Shown here one piece after another: positions 31,881 through 41,200 of a DNA stretch of 42,681 nt. The translations under genes were made by a program, and so were the position numbers. How positions within the stretch are numbered: the stretch's first letter is position 1; each line of letters opens with the position of its first letter. Below the pieces are notes generated by a model that was not told the origin of the DNA, did not search any database, and worked only from the letters and a program-made list of their open reading frames with translations. Origin of the DNA: Cyanobium sp. Cruz CV13-4-11 (GTDB lineage: Bacteria; Cyanobacteriota; Cyanobacteriia; PCC-6307; Cyanobiaceae); contig NZ_JAGQCH010000025.1 in the NCBI RefSeq assembly GCF_024346055.1, positions 1 to 42,681 of the forward strand. Direction: 5' to 3'.

Positions 31881-32105
31881 ATGAGCTGGCCTGAACTGGA
31901 GCGCTTGGTGACTGACGCGGAAGCCAGCGAGTCGCTGCGGCGGAGCCTGCGCCGTTGCCGCAGCCGGGAAGAACTGCTGCTGGCGGCCCGGCGTCTGGGA
32001 TACCGGGTGACGCGGATTGACCTGCAGAACGCCTGGATTGCCCACCGCCAGGCGGCTGCTGAGGAGCACTTCGAGGAGCAGCACAGCGTTGGCGCTGGGA
32101 TCTGA
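31881..32105 (+). CDS. Nif11-like small protein
   Basis: 74 aa from ATG 31881: ELERLVTDAEASESLRRSLR, CRSREELLLAARRLGYRVTR and IDLQNAWIAHRQAA match the Nif11 fold common in cyanobacteria, both as stand-alone proteins and as leaders of ribosomal peptides. It ends VGAGI without a Gly-Gly site and a core peptide, so a lantipeptide precursor is unlikely. It lies 102 bp after the fibre gene and may be transcribed with it. Function of stand-alone members is unknown. Confidence 0.75.
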   Translation: MSWPELERLVTDAEASESLRRSLRRCRSREELLLAARRLGYRVTRIDLQNAWIAHRQAAAEEHFEEQHSVGAGI

Positions 32106-32160
32106 GGAGCCAAGGGCTTCCCGGGTGGGCCAATCCCGAAGGGCCACGGGCCCCTGGCCC

Positions 32161-32877
32161 TCAGCTGCAGTGGCTGGCCGCCGCCGCCGCCCTTGCCCCA
32201 TGGGCCGGGAAGGTGACCACAAAGGAGCGCCCGGCCTGGGCGCAGAGGGGCAAGCCCCAGCGGCCGCCGCAGGAGCTGCACTGCACCCTGCTGCCGGGCC
32301 TGGTGGCCGGGCAGGCCACAAACCGCACACCCTCATGCCGGAACACCACCGGCGCATCGGGGGGCACGACGCAGACCGCCGAGATGCCCTGCCGCTGCAG
32401 CGCCGCCGCGACGGAGCGGGACTCGGTGGAGGCATTGACCACCAGCCCCCGCTCAGCGGCCTGCCGCAGGGTGGCCTGATTGGCAGGGCCCATGGGGAAG
32501 TGGGTGTAGGACCAGGCTGCCCGCAGATGCCGCGTGGCCCGAGCCAGCTGGAGCAGCAGGGCCTGATCGATGCGCAGCGGATCAGCCGGATCAGGCCACT
32601 GATCGCCCGCGACGCAGTGGCGGAACATGACCCCGGCCGGCAGGGCTGCCACCTGCTGGATGAAGGCCGCTGCTGTGGTGCCGAGCCGCCCGGCGCTGAG
32701 CCGATCCCAGTGGAGGCGGGTGCGGAAGCCAGCCTCGGCATAGCAGCCCTCCTCGCCGGCCAGGGAGCAGGAGGAGGGGCAGGTGAGCCGGCTGGTGCTG
32801 GAGACCGCGATCGGCCCGGTTTTGGCATTGCCGCTGGGGAAGCTGAGGGCAGCGCGATGGGACTCGGCAGAGGCCAC
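32161..32877 (-). CDS. Cys-rich phage protein, DUF7227-like
   Basis: 238 aa. The N-terminus holds GNAKTGPIAVSSTSRLTCPS followed by SCSLAGEEGCYAEAG, a KTG/TCPxxC/GCYA set known from phage proteins (DUF7227-type, loosely related to Gp37/Gp68-like radical-SAM-fold proteins). The C-terminus carries CPATRPG and CSSCGGRWGLPLCAQ, a metal-binding-like knuckle. Role in phages is not established. Start ATG 32877. First of a group of minus-strand accessory genes facing the late operon. Confidence 0.65.
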   Translation of the reverse strand: MASAESHRAALSFPSGNAKTGPIAVSSTSRLTCPSSCSLAGEEGCYAEAGFRTRLHWDRLSAGRLGTTAAAFIQQVAALPAGVMFRHCVAGDQWPDPADPLRIDQALLLQLARATRHLRAAWSYTHFPMGPANQATLRQAAERGLVVNASTESRSVAAALQRQGISAVCVVPPDAPVVFRHEGVRFVACPATRPGSRVQCSSCGGRWGLPLCAQAGRSFVVTFPAHGARAAAAASHCS

Positions 32878-33263
32878 GGCTGAGGGGACGCAGGACCCCG
32901 CCCCCGACCGCGCCGCAGGTCAAGGGCTCGCCACCTCCCCAATGGCGCATCAGCGCCCAGCACGACAAGCGGCGAGCCAGGCCCGACCCTTGCAGCGGCG
33001 CGGATCCTGGGGCGGTCTGCGGTCCCGGCCGTGCCACCCGAGGACCATCGAGCCAGAGGCCTTCTGCGGCCAGGCCATTGGCCAGGGAAACGCCTGCAGT
33101 TGATCGCCTCTACCCACTGACGGCCTGTCTGGGCAAGCCCCCACCCGTGCCAGCTCCATCGGGCGGCTCTGTCAGGTGGCTCAGTTCTATGTCGCCTCGA
33201 TGCCGATGCAGCAAGCCCCTGCGTGCCAGCCCCGTGAGGCCGAACCCGCAGGGGCAGGTGGCC
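32878..33263. other. Gene-free stretch
   Basis: About 385 bp, very GC-rich. Open frames exist on both strands but are compositional artefacts without protein pattern. Nothing else seen. Confidence 0.4.
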
Positions 33264-33479
33264 TCAGAGCACCCGCACGGCGGCCTGAGACCCGAGCACG
33301 ATCTGCTGATTTGAGGCCAGGATCAGGGCCTCGGCGCGGGGCACGTAGTGCGGCTGGGAGGTGATGTAGCCCTCGCGATCGAGGAACAGCACCCGCAGCA
33401 GATCGCCGGCGGCATCAAGCAGATGCACCGAGACGATGCGGATGGGGCAGCAGGGCCGAGAGGGGGAAGGAAAGGCCAT
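33264..33479 (-). CDS. Small beta-rich hypothetical protein, 71 aa
   Basis: From ATG 33479: PIRIVSVHLLDAAGDLLRVL, FLDREGYITSQPHYVPRAEA, LILASNQQIVLGSQAAVRVL, an alternating strand pattern. The frame is open upstream but degenerates into Arg/Pro/Ser there. Family not recognised; several phages have such small beta proteins near lysis genes. Confidence 0.5.
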   Translation of the reverse strand: MAFPSPSRPCCPIRIVSVHLLDAAGDLLRVLFLDREGYITSQPHYVPRAEALILASNQQIVLGSQAAVRVL

Positions 33480-33525
33480 GGCCGGGAAGGCGAACGACCG
33501 GGCCGAACCGCACCGGCAAGGAGAC

Positions 33526-33577
33526 GGCCGGCAAGGGGCCCGAGCCTGCGAGGGATTCAAGTCAGCCCTTGCCGGCC
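33526..33577. promoter_or_regulatory. 12-bp inverted repeat upstream of the 71-aa gene
   Basis: GGCCGGCAAGGG (33526-33537) and CCCTTGCCGGCC (33566-33577) are perfect complements with a 28-nt spacer, within the gene-free 33480-33829. An extra half-copy CCGGCAAGG lies at 33513-33521. No T-run. Could be an operator or leader hairpin of the minus-strand gene. The rest of the 350-bp gap shows nothing else. Confidence 0.55.
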
Positions 33578-33829
33578 GGCCCGCGCCGGGGCAGGCCCAG
33601 ACGGCGTTTGCCGACCCGGCCAGCCGATTCGTCCCGACGGCACAATCCCCGCAGCAACCGGTTCGATCTGATTGCCGCCGGCCCTGGTGTGGGCATCCAC
33701 AGTCCCGATCGCGACCGCAGCAGGGTTCCGCCCAGCCGCCAGCCCCTCGTCTCAGTCTGCTGCCATGGTGCGGGAGAAAAACCGGGATCAGGGCTCCCGG
33801 CCGGCCCGGGGCACAAAGGCCCCTGAGCC

Positions 33830-34174
33830 TCAGCGGCTCAGCAACGCAGGCTGATCAGCCTCGACCTGAGCGAGCAGCCGCTCAGCCTCCTGGATCTCCT
33901 GCAGCTGGGCGATGGCGATGCGGGCATCCTGCTCCTCCTGCAGGGCGGCATCGATCTCATTCACCCGCTGCAGGCAGTGCTGCAACGCCGGCAGCACCTC
34001 CTCTTCAAGCAGGGTGATCTCCTCCTCCCCATAGGGATGCTCAATCCAGGTGCGGCGGAGCGGCTGGCCCTCGGAGAACAGCAGGATGCGCTCGATGCAG
34101 CGCAGGCTGGACTCGAGTAGCAGGAACGGATCCTCCTCAGGCCGGCAGAACGGCGACAGGGCGGAACTGGCCAT
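33830..34174 (-). CDS. Acidic coiled-coil hypothetical protein, 114 aa
   Basis: From ATG 34174: PEEDPFLLLESSLRCIERIL, EEEITLLEEEVLPALQHCLQ, then RVNEIDAALQEEQDARIAIA and QLQEIQEAERLLAQVEADQ. It is a Glu/Leu-rich helical protein with two coiled-coil stretches. No family recognised. Upstream frame extension is low quality. Its neighbours are the 71-aa gene and the C39 peptidase, same strand but over 400 bp away. Confidence 0.55.
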   Translation of the reverse strand: MASSALSPFCRPEEDPFLLLESSLRCIERILLFSEGQPLRRTWIEHPYGEEEITLLEEEVLPALQHCLQRVNEIDAALQEEQDARIAIAQLQEIQEAERLLAQVEADQPALLSR

Positions 34175-34611
34175 GGCGAAGTGCGCCGGGGGCGCAGCGA
34201 CGGGACCGATCCCAGTGGAGGCCCGACGAGAGGAGGGCCTCAAACTGGAGAGGGCCGGCGCAAGGCCCCAGTGAGGCAGTTCCCCCCAGGCGAGGCCTCT
34301 GAACCGTCTCGATGATGGACGCCGTTGTGCCATCGGTTGCGGGCCGTTGTCGCTTCCTGCCGCCTGGATTCCTTTGGGCTGGATCAGCCTGGTGGCCAGC
34401 CCTTTCAGCTACCGCCATGCTCCGCATCCACGGCGACCGCATCAGCCTGCTGGCCGCTCTCACCGCTCACTGGGCAGATCAACAGCTGCAACTCCCTCAG
34501 GCCCTGCGGCCGGTGGTCGGGCCGATCCCCCGCAGGCCCGGGTCCAAGCGCTGAATCGGTCGAATGGCCAAGACAGGCCTCCCTGACCCGGACCGATGGC
34601 CAGCCAGCCGA
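34175..34611. other. Largely gene-free stretch; possible 45-aa plus-strand ORF
   Basis: 437 bp. Only a short frame at 34417-34554 (MLRIHGDRISLLAALTAHWA, basic Pro-rich end) looks vaguely protein-like, without ribosome site. I would not call it a gene without expression data. Confidence 0.3.
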
Positions 34612-35373
34612 TCACCTCTCCGCCAACACCGCCCAGCCGCTGCCCTCTCCCTCCACCATCCAACGCCGCCCGAAGTTGGCGCGGGTGTAACGGCAGAAGC
34701 GGGCCGTTCCGCCGATGGTGGTGCCGTCCACCAGATCCGCCTCCCCAAGCGGGTCGTGCACGATCACGTGGGTCTGGGTGATGCCGACGACGATCAGCCA
34801 GTGCCCACCGCCTGCGGGACTGCTGATCGGCCCGCGATGTAGGTAGCCGCAGGGGACGGGGATGCCGGCTGCGAACTTTTGCTCCAGGGTGGCAAAACTG
34901 GCCCGGCTGGTGAAGCGGGCCTTGATGCCGTAGCTGGCCAGGGCCCTGATCTGGGCTGCGGCGTCGGTGGTGTCGCCGAACTGGCGGACCCTGGCCAGGT
35001 ACTGGTCGTCGCCATTGAACCCGGTGAGGACGCCAGGCTTGAGGAAGGCCAGGAGCATGGCGCAGCTGGACGAGAAGCACATCCGCCGCGCCTGGTCGGT
35101 GGCTGAGTCCAGCTGGGCGAACCAGGGTACCGAGAGCGGATTGCCTTTGCTGGGAGCGCCGGCCGGCGGTGATGGCGACGGTGATGGAGTTGCGACAGCA
35201 GACCCTGCCTCCTGTCGGGCGGTCCAGAGGCGGCGCAGGGTGCCGCCCTCTTCCAGGGCCTGAGGGTCATGGGCCACCAGCTGTTCCAGCACCGCCAGCA
35301 ACCAGGCCCGGTGGTGGGGCAGCTCTGGATCGAAGTGCTCTACGTAGTCACCGGAAGGGATGGGCCGGCTCAT
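34612..35373 (-). CDS. C39-like cysteine peptidase, probable lysis or virion-associated enzyme
   Basis: 253 aa from ATG 35373, fixed by an ATGA overlap with the upstream gene. Residues 1-75 are helical with a Ser/Pro linker. Residues 80-250 hold the papain-like C39 pattern: VPWFAQLDS (Q87), ARRMCFSSSCAMLLAF (C99 or C104 nucleophile), GDTTDAAAQIRAL, GGGHWLIVVGI (H191) and VHDPLGE (D207). Such peptidases occur in cyanobacteria and cyanophages, some cutting cell-wall peptides. No signal peptide. Coupling to a small membrane protein gives an endolysin-holin-like pair (inference). Confidence 0.8.
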   Translation of the reverse strand: MSRPIPSGDYVEHFDPELPHHRAWLLAVLEQLVAHDPQALEEGGTLRRLWTARQEAGSAVATPSPSPSPPAGAPSKGNPLSVPWFAQLDSATDQARRMCFSSSCAMLLAFLKPGVLTGFNGDDQYLARVRQFGDTTDAAAQIRALASYGIKARFTSRASFATLEQKFAAGIPVPCGYLHRGPISSPAGGGHWLIVVGITQTHVIVHDPLGEADLVDGTTIGGTARFCRYTRANFGRRWMVEGEGSGWAVLAER

Positions 35374-35618
35374 CGGAACACCCCCCGCCGGCCTGGGGCC
35401 AGAGCCGGCTGGTAGGTCGCCACTGCGGACTGCATGCCGGAGGGGAAGAACAGGGCGCTTACCGTCATCCAGCGCTCCAGGCAGGCATTCACCTGACGGG
35501 GTGCCTGGATCCAGTTGGGCAGCTCGCAGGCACCGACGAACGCGGCCGAGAACAAGATCTGGCCCGTGAGCAGGCCATGGGAGGCGGCCGCGCCGAGCAG
35601 CCGCAGCAAGGGGTTCAT
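35370..35618 (-). CDS. Small membrane-type protein coupled to the C39 peptidase
   Basis: 82 aa from ATG 35618: one or two hydrophobic segments (LLRLLGAAASHGLLTGQILF, SAAFVGACELP; weaker MTVSALFFPSGM) and a basic end (APGRRGVFR). The stop overlaps the peptidase start as ATGA. It could be a holin-like partner, but the hydrophobic segments are weak and I do not recognise a holin family. Confidence 0.5.
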   Translation of the reverse strand: MNPLLRLLGAAASHGLLTGQILFSAAFVGACELPNWIQAPRQVNACLERWMTVSALFFPSGMQSAVATYQPALAPGRRGVFR

Positions 35619-35727
35619 TGCAAGTGAGGCGTTCCCCTCCTGTTGCCTGAGCCATCCGGCCTTTACGGGGGCGCCGCCACGACTCACGCCAGAGAGCACC
35701 GAGCCAGAGAGAGCTAGGCCCGAAATC

Positions 35728-35816
35728 GATGCACTGAGTGCATCACTGGTAGGCGGCGCAATGGGAAAGCCCATGGCCCATCAAGGCCGGCTCGCGATTC
35801 AATGCAATGGCTGCAT
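35728..35816. promoter_or_regulatory. Two ATGCA-N5-TGCAT palindromes, putative operator pair
   Basis: Site 1, 35729-35743 (ATGCACTGAGTGCAT), extends to perfect 8-bp arms GATGCACT/AGTGCATC at 35728-35744. Site 2 is 35802-35816 (ATGCAATGGCTGCAT). Starts are 73 bp apart, about seven helical turns. They lie in the divergent 260-bp region between the membrane protein gene (minus) and the J-domain gene (plus), as expected for a looping repressor. Confidence 0.65.
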
Positions 35817-35879
35817 CCTTTTTGGCTCTGATCATGCTGCACCTCGTAAACACAGGCTCATTCCTCAGCGCTGCGGGCC

Positions 35880-36494
35880 ATGGCTGCGCTATCTCTGGAG
35901 CACTGCATCCGGCCGTCTCAGCCTGTGCCCAGTCGCAGCACGCCCAAACCATCGCCTGCAGGCACGACGCGCAAGAAGCTGGATCGGCCTGCCGTTCAGC
36001 AGCGCATTGCTGAGCTGTTGGCCCAGGGGCCTCCAGATGCTTCAGCCCTGCTCGCATTTGCCGAGTTCATCCACGGCAAGCCCTTCCCTGAGCCGGTGCT
36101 CACCCTCACCCAGCTCAAAAGCGAGGTGTGCAACGTGTTCGGCTGCACGAACGCCAAGGAGTTACGTCAGTCCAGCGAGTTCAACCTGGCGATGGCCGGC
36201 CGCAGCTTTGATTTCAAGACCAAGGCCGACTGGCAGAAGCTGTACCGCGAGTGGGTGGGTGTTCCCCAGGCGGAACGCAATCGCAGCGGCGCTACGTGCA
36301 TCAATGGCATCGATGTGCTGGAGAACTTTCGGCCTTGGCATGTGTTTGGCTTGGAACCATCCACGGCCACGGCCGATGACATCAAAGAAGCCTTCCGCCG
36401 CCTGGCCAAGGAGCATCATCCCGATGTGGGTGGTGATCCACGGGTGATGGAGAGGCTGCAGAAGATGCGCGATTCCTTGCTGGCTTTCCGCTGA
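35880..36494 (+). CDS. J-domain (DnaJ-like) protein with unknown N-terminal domain
   Basis: 204 aa. The C-terminal 52 residues are a J domain: WHVFGLEPSTATADDIKEAF, RRLAKEHHPDVGG with the HPD triad at 180-182 intact, and a closing helix. J domains stimulate the ATPase of DnaK-type chaperones. The N-terminal about 140 residues (FAEFIHGKPFPEPVLTLTQL, VCNVFGCTNAKELRQSSEF) are unassigned and may bind the client. It is not a standard DnaJ: the J domain is at the C-terminus and there is no Gly-rich or Zn-finger region. The next gene starts 2 bp after its stop, so the two form a unit. Confidence 0.85.
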   Translation: MAALSLEHCIRPSQPVPSRSTPKPSPAGTTRKKLDRPAVQQRIAELLAQGPPDASALLAFAEFIHGKPFPEPVLTLTQLKSEVCNVFGCTNAKELRQSSEFNLAMAGRSFDFKTKADWQKLYREWVGVPQAERNRSGATCINGIDVLENFRPWHVFGLEPSTATADDIKEAFRRLAKEHHPDVGGDPRVMERLQKMRDSLLAFR

Positions 36495-36496
36495 TC

Positions 36497-37588
36497 ATGG
36501 CGACCACTCCATCCACACCTCAAGCAGGCTCACGGCGGCGGCGTGAGCGCGATGCCTTCAGCGACAAGGAAGCCGCCAAGATGCTTGGCATCCCGGTCAC
36601 CAAGCTCTACCGGATCTGTGAGTTCTTCGATTCCGATCCTGACGATGCCTGGGATCTGATCGAGGGAGAGTTCTTCGAGTACGAACCGGGTCAGGCCCGC
36701 AAGCGCCGCTTCTATGAGGAGGGCGTAATGGCGATCGCCAAGTATCTGGAGGAGACCGAGGGCGGCAGTTTCCTGGCTCGGCTCAAGGAGTTCTTCACCC
36801 ATCACCGGGCTCGGGTGACCCGTGCCCTGGTGCAACGCCGCATCATCCAGGTGACGCAGGATCGCTCCACCCTGGTGATCAAGGGTGATCTGGTGTTTCT
36901 GCAGCAGCGCTCGGTGGTGCGGGTGCTGGGCACCAACGGCAAGGGGATGAGCGGCACCCTGCGCCGGATCGAAGAGGAGAGCGCCGGTCTCGATGGCGCC
37001 GAAGGCCTGGAGATCGACGTGCACTTCGCCGATTTCGACGACGTGGAGGGGCGCCACTGGAGCCAGCGCGGCATCGCCCGGCTCGCTCGCACAATGCACG
37101 AGCGGGGCCGCATCACCAAAGCCCGCAAGGCCTGGGTGAAGGCCGTGGCCGATGTGGCGGAGGACTGCTTCGAGGTGCAGCGCAAGGTGCTGGAGAGCCA
37201 TGAGGCCCGGGTGAAGGCTGCGATGGAGCGTGCACGGAACAAGGCCAAGGCCTGCGCGGTGACGCAGCAGAAACCCAATGCCGCGGATCAAAACCCGATC
37301 GAGCTGGAGGCCCATCACCTGTTCGATGCCGCCACACGACCCGATCTGGCGGCCTTGGAGGAGAACCTGCTGGTGATCAGCTCAGCCCTGCACCGCAACT
37401 TCCACAAGTGGATGGGCAATCGGCCCTGCGAACCCAAGGACTTCGTGGATTACCTGCTGCGCAACGAGCTCACCCACTTCGAGGGCAGCCCCAGCACCCG
37501 TACCCGCCAGGAGCAGCGCCAGCAGAAGCTGATCCACCGCCTGGAGCTGCTGCAGGCCCGCTACGAAGGAAACAGGCTGCTCTACTGA
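36497..37588 (+). CDS. HNH-type nuclease-like protein, partner of the J-domain gene
   Basis: 363 aa. N-terminus: MerR/HTH-like SDKEAAKMLGIPVTKLYRI (about 23-41) followed by an acidic helix. A middle region with VIKGDLVFLQQRSVVRVLGT and IDVHFADFDDVEGRHWSQRG is unassigned. The C-terminal about 268-310 reads LEAHHLFDAATRPDLAALEE, NLLVISSALHRNFHKWMG, an HNH-like core (His pair, Asn, His) as in several cyanobacterial and phage-defence-linked proteins. Co-transcribed with the J-domain gene (2-bp gap) and ending tail-to-tail with the HEPN gene. A two-gene defence or regulatory module is my inference. Confidence 0.75.
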   Translation: MATTPSTPQAGSRRRRERDAFSDKEAAKMLGIPVTKLYRICEFFDSDPDDAWDLIEGEFFEYEPGQARKRRFYEEGVMAIAKYLEETEGGSFLARLKEFFTHHRARVTRALVQRRIIQVTQDRSTLVIKGDLVFLQQRSVVRVLGTNGKGMSGTLRRIEEESAGLDGAEGLEIDVHFADFDDVEGRHWSQRGIARLARTMHERGRITKARKAWVKAVADVAEDCFEVQRKVLESHEARVKAAMERARNKAKACAVTQQKPNAADQNPIELEAHHLFDAATRPDLAALEENLLVISSALHRNFHKWMGNRPCEPKDFVDYLLRNELTHFEGSPSTRTRQEQRQQKLIHRLELLQARYEGNRLLY

Positions 37589-38205
37589 GTCAAGCCGGCG
37601 CGTTGCGTGATTCCTGTCTCCAACGTCATCGTCAACGAGGGCTGCAGCGGCCGCACCGTGCTGGCGCCAGTCTCCAGAAAGGCCACCAGGATCGTGATCA
37701 GCAGCACGAAGTCCGCCAGACCTGGATCGTTCTCCAGTTGGCTGGCCTCCCCCCGCTCTGCCATGTGCTTCTGGAGAATCAACTGCATCGGCTCCCAGAG
37801 CACATTGCGCCTTGCCAGCGCGACGCTCTCCCGCAGGCGGTCGCGGTAGGGAGGATCCGCCAGCTGCACCTCCGAGGTGGAGTGGGCGAAGGCATTCCGT
37901 ACCCGCCGAAGATTGTGGAGCGACTGCTCGACGGCGCCATCGATCAGCCCAAGCCTCGCCGCCAGGGCGATCTTGGCCCCGAACGACCCCAGCGGCCGAT
38001 CGGTGTGGAACAGGGACTCGCTACCGCGCGGTGGCGCCAGGGCTGCCTTGAGTAACGCCTCCAGGGCTGCGTCCACCCGGGCCACGCCCACCAGAACAGC
38101 GCCACGCCCCCGTTCGCGCAGCATCCCCAGAGCCACGCTGCGGGCCTCTTCGGCCGCCGCCTCAATCCAGTCGGGCAGGAAGGGCTCCAGGTCTGATGCG
38201 CTCAC
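37582..38205 (-). CDS. HEPN/MltR-like protein downstream of hsdR
   Basis: 207 aa. Residues 65-110 match the MltR/HEPN-like family: LFHTDRPLGSFGAKIALAAR, LGLID, and LHNLRRVRNAFAHST with R103-x4-H108, the HEPN RNase motif. A long C-terminal helix contains FVLLITILVAFLE. MltR was named for mannitol repression, while HEPN proteins are often toxins or RNases in defence islands. It lies 61 bp downstream of hsdR on the same strand, so it is likely an accessory to the type I system. Confidence 0.75.
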   Translation of the reverse strand: MSASDLEPFLPDWIEAAAEEARSVALGMLRERGRGAVLVGVARVDAALEALLKAALAPPRGSESLFHTDRPLGSFGAKIALAARLGLIDGAVEQSLHNLRRVRNAFAHSTSEVQLADPPYRDRLRESVALARRNVLWEPMQLILQKHMAERGEASQLENDPGLADFVLLITILVAFLETGASTVRPLQPSLTMTLETGITQRAGLTQ

Positions 38206-38266
38206 GACGGGGCCGATTCAGGGTCTGCATCACCCCTGAGGCTGACATGGCTCAGAGACCGGCCCC

Positions 38267-41200
38267 TCAGCCAGCGGGCGCATAGACGCTCTGGTCTCGT
38301 TCGGGGTAAGCCTGCTCGATGTGAGCGAACACGGCCTCGCACTTCTGCTGGTACAGCTCCGGTGTGTAGGCGCGAGGCAAGCCGATGTCGAGTGCTTCTT
38401 CAATGACGACCTTGAGCTTGGCCCTGGCATCAAACTTCTGCTGCCAGTTGAGCACCAGCAGCTCCTTGATCCGCTCCACCAGCTCCCGGGCCGACTGCTT
38501 GACCTTGGCGCGGTCGCTGTCGGACAGATCCGGTGCGGACTGCAGCAGGATGTCGAACATCGCCAGCTCCTCCTCGCTGAGGTTCTCGCGGATGTGGCGC
38601 TGCTGCTCCTGACTGAGCTGCATGCTGAGCTGCAGCAGCTGCTTGTAGACCTCCTCGACGCTGCGGCTGCCGGCGTTGTAGCTGGCGATCAGGGCCTCGA
38701 ACTTTTCGCGGAAGTCGGCGCGGGTGGGGTTGAGCTGCACCATCCGGGCGAGGTGAGCCGCGATCAGGGCCTTGAGTTCCTCCAGCTCTGTCTTCTTGTT
38801 CTTCTTCTGCTTGAACTTGTCGGCCAGCGCCTGGAAGTCGATCTTGGAGAGGTCGATGCTGGGCGGGCCCTGGTCGCGGATTGCGATGCCAGTGATCGAC
38901 TGATCAAGCACCTGACCGATCTGGCTCATCACGGCGCTGATGTCGGGCGGGTTGGGGTTGAGCTTCAGGCGGATGGAGGCCGCGATGCTGTTGAGCGCGC
39001 CGACTGAGGCCGCAAACTCCTGGGCAGCGGGGTCGGGCTTGATCGCAGCGTGCAGCAGTTGCACCAGACGCTGCTGCTCCTGGAACCTTTGCCTGAGCGG
39101 CTCCGGCGCGATCAAGGCCTCGACGGCATCGTCGATCAGCTGCAGGCGCTGCATGCCGTCCGTCTGGGCATGGATCGCGGCGATGTCGACCTGCTGCTCC
39201 GCGCAGAAGTGAACGGCGTCCGTCAGCACCTGCCGCAGCTGATCCACCAGCACGGCCTTGTCCTGGGTGGGCTTGGCCCCGCCGCCATTGCGCCCGCCAT
39301 AGAGGGCCAGCGCCTTCTCCAGGGAGGCGAACACGTTGGCGTAGTCGACGATCAGGCCGCTGTGCTTGCCGGGGAAGACGCGGTTCGCCCTGGCGATCGT
39401 CTGCATCAGGGTGTGGTTTCGCATCGGCTTGTCGAGATAGAGCGTTGAGCAGCTCGGCGCATCGAAACCGGTCAGCCACATGGCGCAGACGAACACCAGC
39501 CGCAGCGGATCGGTGGGGTCTTTGAAGCGTTGATCCAGCGGCGGCTCGGACGTCGTGAGCCGGCGGCGGTGGGGTTCAATGTCGAGACCCAAAGCCGCCA
39601 TGTCGGCGATCTCGTTCTGGGCGGCCGAGACGATCACCGCCATGTCGGTGCTGGTGAGGATGTGCAACCGCTCGCGCAGCTCCTCCCCGTCCTCAGAGGG
39701 CTCCAGCGGCAGCTGCTCCACTAGGGCGCGCACCCGCTCGGTTTCCTCCTGCCAATGGCGCTGCACCTTGTCGTGCATGCGCAGGGTGGTGGCCTTGTCG
39801 ATCGAGATCGCGATCGCCTTGCCCATGAACCCCCGGCCGAGGAAGTGGCGCACGATGTCGCGGGCGATCGTTTCGAGCCGGTCGTCCCTGGTGATGATGT
39901 GGTATTGACGACCCAGCTCCCGTTCGAGCTTCTTCTCCTCCTCGCCGTCGAGATCGGCGGCCTCGATCACTGCGTAGATGTCGTCGTTGAGATCGGGATT
40001 GACCAGCTGCAGTTCAGGCGTGCGGTTCTCGTAGAACAACGGCACGGTGGCCCCGTCTTCCACCGCCTGCTGGAAGTCGTAGATCGAGACGTACTCACCG
40101 AAGACCTCGCGGGTGCGCTCCTCGCCATCGATCAACGGCGTACCCGTGAAGGCGGTGAACAACGCCTTGGGTAAGGCGGTCCGCATGTTCATGGCCAGGG
40201 TGTCGTACTGGCTGCGGTGGGCCTCATCGGTGATCACCACCACGTCGGTTCGATCACAAAGCAGCTCGGGGATGCGGAACTTCTGGATCAGGGTGAAGAC
40301 GTAGCGGTGGTTGCCGCGCAGCAGCTCTGCGAGCTGGGCGCCGCTGCCCGCGTGGCACTGATCGCCCTCGGCCTCGGACACCACGCCAGCGGCCTTGAAC
40401 GTCTCGGCGATCTGCTCATCGAGGTCGGTGCGATCGGTGACGATCACGAAGGTCCAGTCGCCGGGCACCTTGCGCTGGATCTTCTGGCTGTAGAAGCCCA
40501 TCGCGTAGCTCTTGCCGCTGCCCTGGGTCTGCCAGAACACCCCCGCCCGGCCATGGCCGCGTCGGCGTGCCTCGAGGGTGGCGGCGATGGCGTTGTTGAC
40601 CCCGATGAACTGGTGGTTCTGGGCGATAATCTTGATCAGCCCGCCCTTGCTGTCACTGAACAGGATGAAGTTCTCGACGTAGTCGAGCAGGCGCTTGGGC
40701 TGGCAGACACCACGCAGCAACACCTCCAGCGACACGCGCCTGGGTTCGTCCTCGCTTTCGATCCGCTTCCACTCAAAGAAGCGCTCCCAGTCGGCGCTCA
40801 GCGAGCCGATGCGGCTGGCGGTGCCGTTGGAGGCGATCAGGAAGGCATTGCTCCAGAACAGCTGCGGGATCGCAGCCTTGTAGTGGCGGAGGTTGTCATC
40901 GAAGGCTGCGCGGGCTGAGACGCCGGGCTTCTTGAACTCGAATACCACCAGCGGCAGGCCGTTCACGAAGCCCACAAGATCAGGCAAGCACTTGCTGAGA
41001 TCCCCCTGGATCGTGAACTGGTTGACCGCAAGCCAGTCGTTTTCTGAGGGTCGGTCCCAGTCGACGACGCGCAGCCGCACCTTGCTCTGGCCGCCCCGTT
41101 CCAGGTCAGGCACGGACACCAGCACGCCGTCCTTGAGCAGGCGGTACACCTCGCGGTTGGCAGCCACCAGGCCCATGGCAGAGCGGTTGCGGCTGAGCTC

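Noticed and set aside
31881-32105. Ribosomal peptide (Nif11-leader) precursor
   Set aside because: No Gly-Gly or Gly-Ala cleavage site followed by a core peptide, and no modification enzyme nearby.
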